Part shown: in pieces, positions 42,504 to 44,873 of the stretch
How the letters are laid out: the number at the start of each line of letters is the position of its first letter
Position numbering within the stretch: position 1 is the first letter of the stretch
From: Eubacteriales bacterium
GTDB lineage: Bacteria; Bacillota; Clostridia; Christensenellales; Aristaeellaceae
Direction: 5' to 3'
DNA: 44,873 nucleotides
Assembly: GCA_028693055.1 (NCBI GenBank)
Contig: JAQUWD010000031.1
Coordinates: 1 to 44,873, forward strand
Position numbers and translations under genes: made by a program
The notes under the pieces: model-generated
Told to the model about the DNA's origin: nothing
The model's input: the letters and a program-made list of their open reading frames with translations, nothing else
Databases searched by the model: none

Positions 42504-42983
42504 ATGGCAGAGGAAAAAAGGGTCATTTTAACACGCGACGGATATGGTAAACTGGAGCAGGAACTGAACTACTACATCAGCGTGCGCAGAAACGAAATAT
42601 CGGAGCAGATTGCCATTGCCCGCGGCTTTGGTGATTTAAGCGAAAATGCCGAATATGACGAGGCAAAGAACGAGCAGAGCCGAATCGAAGCCAAAATCGT
42701 CGAAATGGAAAACACGCTGCGCAACTGCATCGTGGTGGAGGACGACGAGGTGGACACCGAAACCATCGGCGTCGGCAACACGGTAAAGGTGCATAATCAG
42801 ACCATGAAGCTGGACCAGACCATCACCCTCGTGGGCGCGAACGAAATCGATCCTAAACAAATGAAGATTTCCACCGACAGCCCCATCGGCGGCGCGCTGC
42901 TGGGCAAAAAAGTCGGACAAATCGTCGATGTGGAAGTGCCCGGCGGCATCATAAAGCTGAAAGTACTGGAAATCAGCCGGTAA
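42504..42983 (+). CDS. greA: Transcription elongation factor GreA
   Basis: This 159-residue protein has the GreA coiled coil at the N-terminus: GYGKLEQELNYYISVRRNEI, IAIARGFGDLSENAEYDEAK and RIEAKIVEME, then the C-terminal FKBP-like domain with DSPIGGALLGKKVGQIVDVE. The DLSENAEYDEAK motif carries the acidic residues that stimulate RNA cleavage by RNA polymerase. I chose the ATG at 42504, preceded by GGGAG, because it starts MAEEKRVILTRDG; the frame extends a few codons back. The lysS gene follows 23 bases later. Confidence 0.95.
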   Translation: MAEEKRVILTRDGYGKLEQELNYYISVRRNEISEQIAIARGFGDLSENAEYDEAKNEQSRIEAKIVEMENTLRNCIVVEDDEVDTETIGVGNTVKVHNQTMKLDQTITLVGANEIDPKQMKISTDSPIGGALLGKKVGQIVDVEVPGGIIKLKVLEISR

Positions 42984-43006
42984 TCAAAATACAAGGAGGC
43001 TGCCCT

Positions 43007-44512
43007 ATGACCCCTGAGCAACAAACCGGAGAACATGAACTGACCCAGCAGGAACTGAGCGAACAGGAGCAAATCCGTCGGGACAAGCTCCAAAAGCTGG
43101 TGGAAGCAGGAAAAGATCCCTACGTGATCACTCATTACCACCAAACCCATGAAAGCGATGTGATCCTGCGGGATTTTGACGAGCTGGACGGTAAAGAGGT
43201 CAGCGTGGCGGGCCGTATGGTCAGCAAGCGGGTTATGGGCAAGGCTAGCTTTGCCCATTTGCTGGATTGCAAGGGAAGCCTGCAGTTTTATGTGCGCCGG
43301 GACGACATCGGGGAGGAAGCCTACAAAGCCTTTAAGGATACGGACATCGGCGACGTTGTCGGCGTGCGCGGCCTAGTGTTTCGTACCCAGAAGGGCGAAA
43401 TCAGCGTTCACGCGCAGGAGGTTACGCTGCTTTCCAAGAGCTTGAAGGTGCTGCCTGAGAAATATCATGGCTTAAAGGACCCCGACCTGCGCTATCGTCA
43501 GCGTTATGTAGATATGATAGTGAACCCGGAGGTACGGGATACCTTCCGTAAGCGCAGCCAAATCATTAACGCGGTACGGGAATTTCTGGATGGACGTGGG
43601 TTTCTGGAGGTGGACACCCCCGTGCTGCAAACGCTGGAAATCGGCGCGGCGGCCCGAACCTTTAAAACCCACCACAACGCGCTGGATATCGATATGTTTT
43701 TACGGATCGAGACCGAGCTATATCTAAAGCGCCTGATCGTTGGCGGCTTTGACCGGGTGTACGAGGTAGGCCGCCTGTTCCGCAACGAGGGCATGGACGC
43801 TACCCATAACCCGGAGTTTACCAGCGTAGAAACCTATCAGGCTTACGCTGATTACAACGATGTTATGGAAATGGTTGAGGAGCTTTACTCCACCGTCGCC
43901 AAGAAGGTCTGCGGTACGACTCTTGTCCCCAACCAAGGGCAGATGATCGAGCTGAAGGCCCCTTGGAAGCGCGTAACCATGGCGCAAGCTGTGGAGGACG
44001 CCTGCGGCGTGAAATACGCGGATTGGAAAACCGACGAGGAAGCCCGGGCTTGTCTCGCCGCAATGGACGTACACTGCGAGGAGAAAAACGCGAAACGGGG
44101 CGACTGTTTAGCCGCGTTGTTTGACGAGTATGTGGAAGCCACGCTGATTCAGCCCACCTTCGTAACGGATTATCCCGTTGATATCTCCCCGCTAGCCAAG
44201 CGCAAGCCTGAGAATAACGACCTGACGGAGCGCTTTGAATTCTTTATTAACGGTCATGAAATGGGCAATGCGTTTAGCGAATTAAACGACCCCATCGATC
44301 AACGCCGTCGCTTTGAGGAACAAATCCGCGTCCGTCAAGCGCAGGGAAACACCACCGCAAAGGTGGACGAGGACTATGTAACCGCACTGGAATACGGTAT
44401 GCCTCCCACCGGAGGCTTGGGCTTCGGCATCGACCGCATGGTTATGCTGCTAACCGATAACGACTCCATCCGGGACGTTCTGCTCTTCCCCACCATGAAG
44501 CCCCTTAGCTAA
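43007..44512 (+). CDS. lysS: Lysyl-tRNA synthetase, class II
   Basis: This 501-residue enzyme charges tRNA-Lys. The N-terminal OB-fold domain covers VSVAGRMVSKRVMGKASFAH and YVRRDDIGEEAYKAFKDTD. The class II core shows motif 1 (FLEVDTPVLQ), motif 2 with YEVGRLFRNEGMDATHNPEF and SVETYQAYADYNDVM, and motif 3 GGLGFGIDRMVMLLTD. AAGGAGG precedes the ATG. Order greA-lysS is a common Firmicutes operon. Confidence 0.97.
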   Translation: MTPEQQTGEHELTQQELSEQEQIRRDKLQKLVEAGKDPYVITHYHQTHESDVILRDFDELDGKEVSVAGRMVSKRVMGKASFAHLLDCKGSLQFYVRRDDIGEEAYKAFKDTDIGDVVGVRGLVFRTQKGEISVHAQEVTLLSKSLKVLPEKYHGLKDPDLRYRQRYVDMIVNPEVRDTFRKRSQIINAVREFLDGRGFLEVDTPVLQTLEIGAAARTFKTHHNALDIDMFLRIETELYLKRLIVGGFDRVYEVGRLFRNEGMDATHNPEFTSVETYQAYADYNDVMEMVEELYSTVAKKVCGTTLVPNQGQMIELKAPWKRVTMAQAVEDACGVKYADWKTDEEARACLAAMDVHCEEKNAKRGDCLAALFDEYVEATLIQPTFVTDYPVDISPLAKRKPENNDLTERFEFFINGHEMGNAFSELNDPIDQRRRFEEQIRVRQAQGNTTAKVDEDYVTALEYGMPPTGGLGFGIDRMVMLLTDNDSIRDVLLFPTMKPLS

Positions 44513-44639
44513 GGGGCAGCGATATGTAGCTTCAGAACCAGAGCGTTATATTTTATTTAGAATTGTGGCGCTATTCTCGTTTTGACAAAGATGATGTACG
44601 GCTACTTAGAGCGTACTCTATCATCAAGGTTGACTAAAG

Positions 44640-44672
44640 GGACACGGCCAAAGGATTGACCGTGTCCTTTTT
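44640..44672 (+). terminator. Terminator of the greA-lysS operon
   Basis: GGACACGG (44640-44647) and CCGTGTCC (44660-44667) form the stem; TTTTT follows at 44668-44672. Confidence 0.85.
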
Positions 44673-44774
44673 GCAATTTGAGACATACTAGGAAATAGAA
44701 CGATCCTTCCATTTTTTATTGCATATTTGGTTGCTTTGAGCTATATTCCCGTCTTTGACAGCACAAGAAGCAAA

Positions 44775-44824
44775 AAACCGTTGCAATCCATTACAGTATA
44801 ACGGTTACAGCGGTTTGTTTTTCT
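44775..44824. terminator. Second hairpin, terminator-like on either strand
   Basis: AAACCGTTG (44775-44783) pairs with CAGCGGTTT (44808-44816) with one wobble. An A run precedes it and a T-rich run follows, so it could also end a gene entering from the right. Confidence 0.4.
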
Positions 44825-44873
44825 GTTTTGAAGTTTTGTAATTTATTTTCTTCCCTTGCTTAATTTTTGAATG

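Larger units (their letters stand above)
44513..44873. other. Gene-free 3' flank holding terminators
   Basis: This stretch of about 360 bases holds two hairpins, listed next, and AT-rich sequence. I see no open frame of useful length, RNA gene or repeat to other regions. Confidence 0.6.

Noticed and set aside
1..44873. CRISPR arrays, tRNA genes, insertion sequences and prophage genes.
   Set aside because: No regularly spaced repeats, tRNA-like T-loop sequences, transposase motifs or phage structural genes were seen on either strand.

Overview
The window is a stretch of chromosome from a spore-forming anaerobe of the Bacillota, most likely class Clostridia. The evidence is three sporulation-associated genes (yqfC, yqfD, yunB), Firmicutes-style Shine-Dalgarno sequences with frequent GTG and TTG starts, sigma-A-like promoters, the gene order yqfC-yqfD-phoH-pgpH-ybeY-cdd-era, an EFR1-type flavodoxin/ferredoxin, a DUF3795 protein and a FeoB-associated Cys-rich protein. 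The species cannot be fixed from the sequence. I see no tRNA or rRNA genes, no CRISPR array, no insertion sequence and no phage genes.

Layout. 1-3.4 kb: a terminator from a gene left of the window, then a GH38 alpha-mannosidase. 3.4-6.6 kb (minus): a PrsA-like foldase lipoprotein, a hotdog thioesterase, a YfcE-type phosphoesterase and exodeoxyribonuclease III. 6.8 kb (plus): a DUF3795 protein. 7.1-13.7 kb (minus): the conserved yqfC-yqfD-phoH-pgpH-ybeY/cdd-era operon, in which dgkA is absent and ybeY and cdd form one reading frame. 13.9-15.4 kb (plus): a sodium:solute symporter.

15.4-20.1 kb (minus) is the most unusual block. It holds a previously unlisted 59-codon peptide gene with a strong ribosome binding site, then an attenuator-like hairpin, an HPr-kinase-like protein, a PqqD-type peptide-binding protein, a SipW-like S26 peptidase, an ABC exporter and an NTP_transf_5 nucleotidyltransferase. 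This is the accessory set of phosphorylated (paeninodin-type) lasso peptide clusters, but without the lasso cyclase, the B2 protease or any other recognisable ring-forming enzyme. I read it as a candidate RiPP-like, possibly phosphopeptide, system.

20.2-24.2 kb: pyridoxamine kinase (minus), then ACT-domain and PFL (UPF0210) genes and a ferritin-like di-iron protein (plus). 24.3-29.3 kb (minus): phosphofructokinase, EFR1 ferredoxin, zinc alcohol dehydrogenase and a short MutS2 lacking Smr. 29.46-29.95 kb: an unexplained 89-nt imperfect hairpin, then RNase P RNA (minus) with its own promoter. 30.2-33.7 kb (minus): a solute-binding lipoprotein translationally coupled to a hybrid histidine kinase. 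34.0-35.5 kb (plus): GMP synthetase. 35.6-39.05 kb (minus): a ferrous-iron operon (feoA, feoA, feoB and a 50-aa Cys-rich membrane protein) behind a promoter with a dyad element. 39.1-41.5 kb (minus): a 48-aa peptide and an Agr-like two-component pair. 41.6-42.2 kb: yunB (minus). 42.3-44.5 kb (plus): greA-lysS from a perfect consensus promoter. The last 360 bases hold terminators only.
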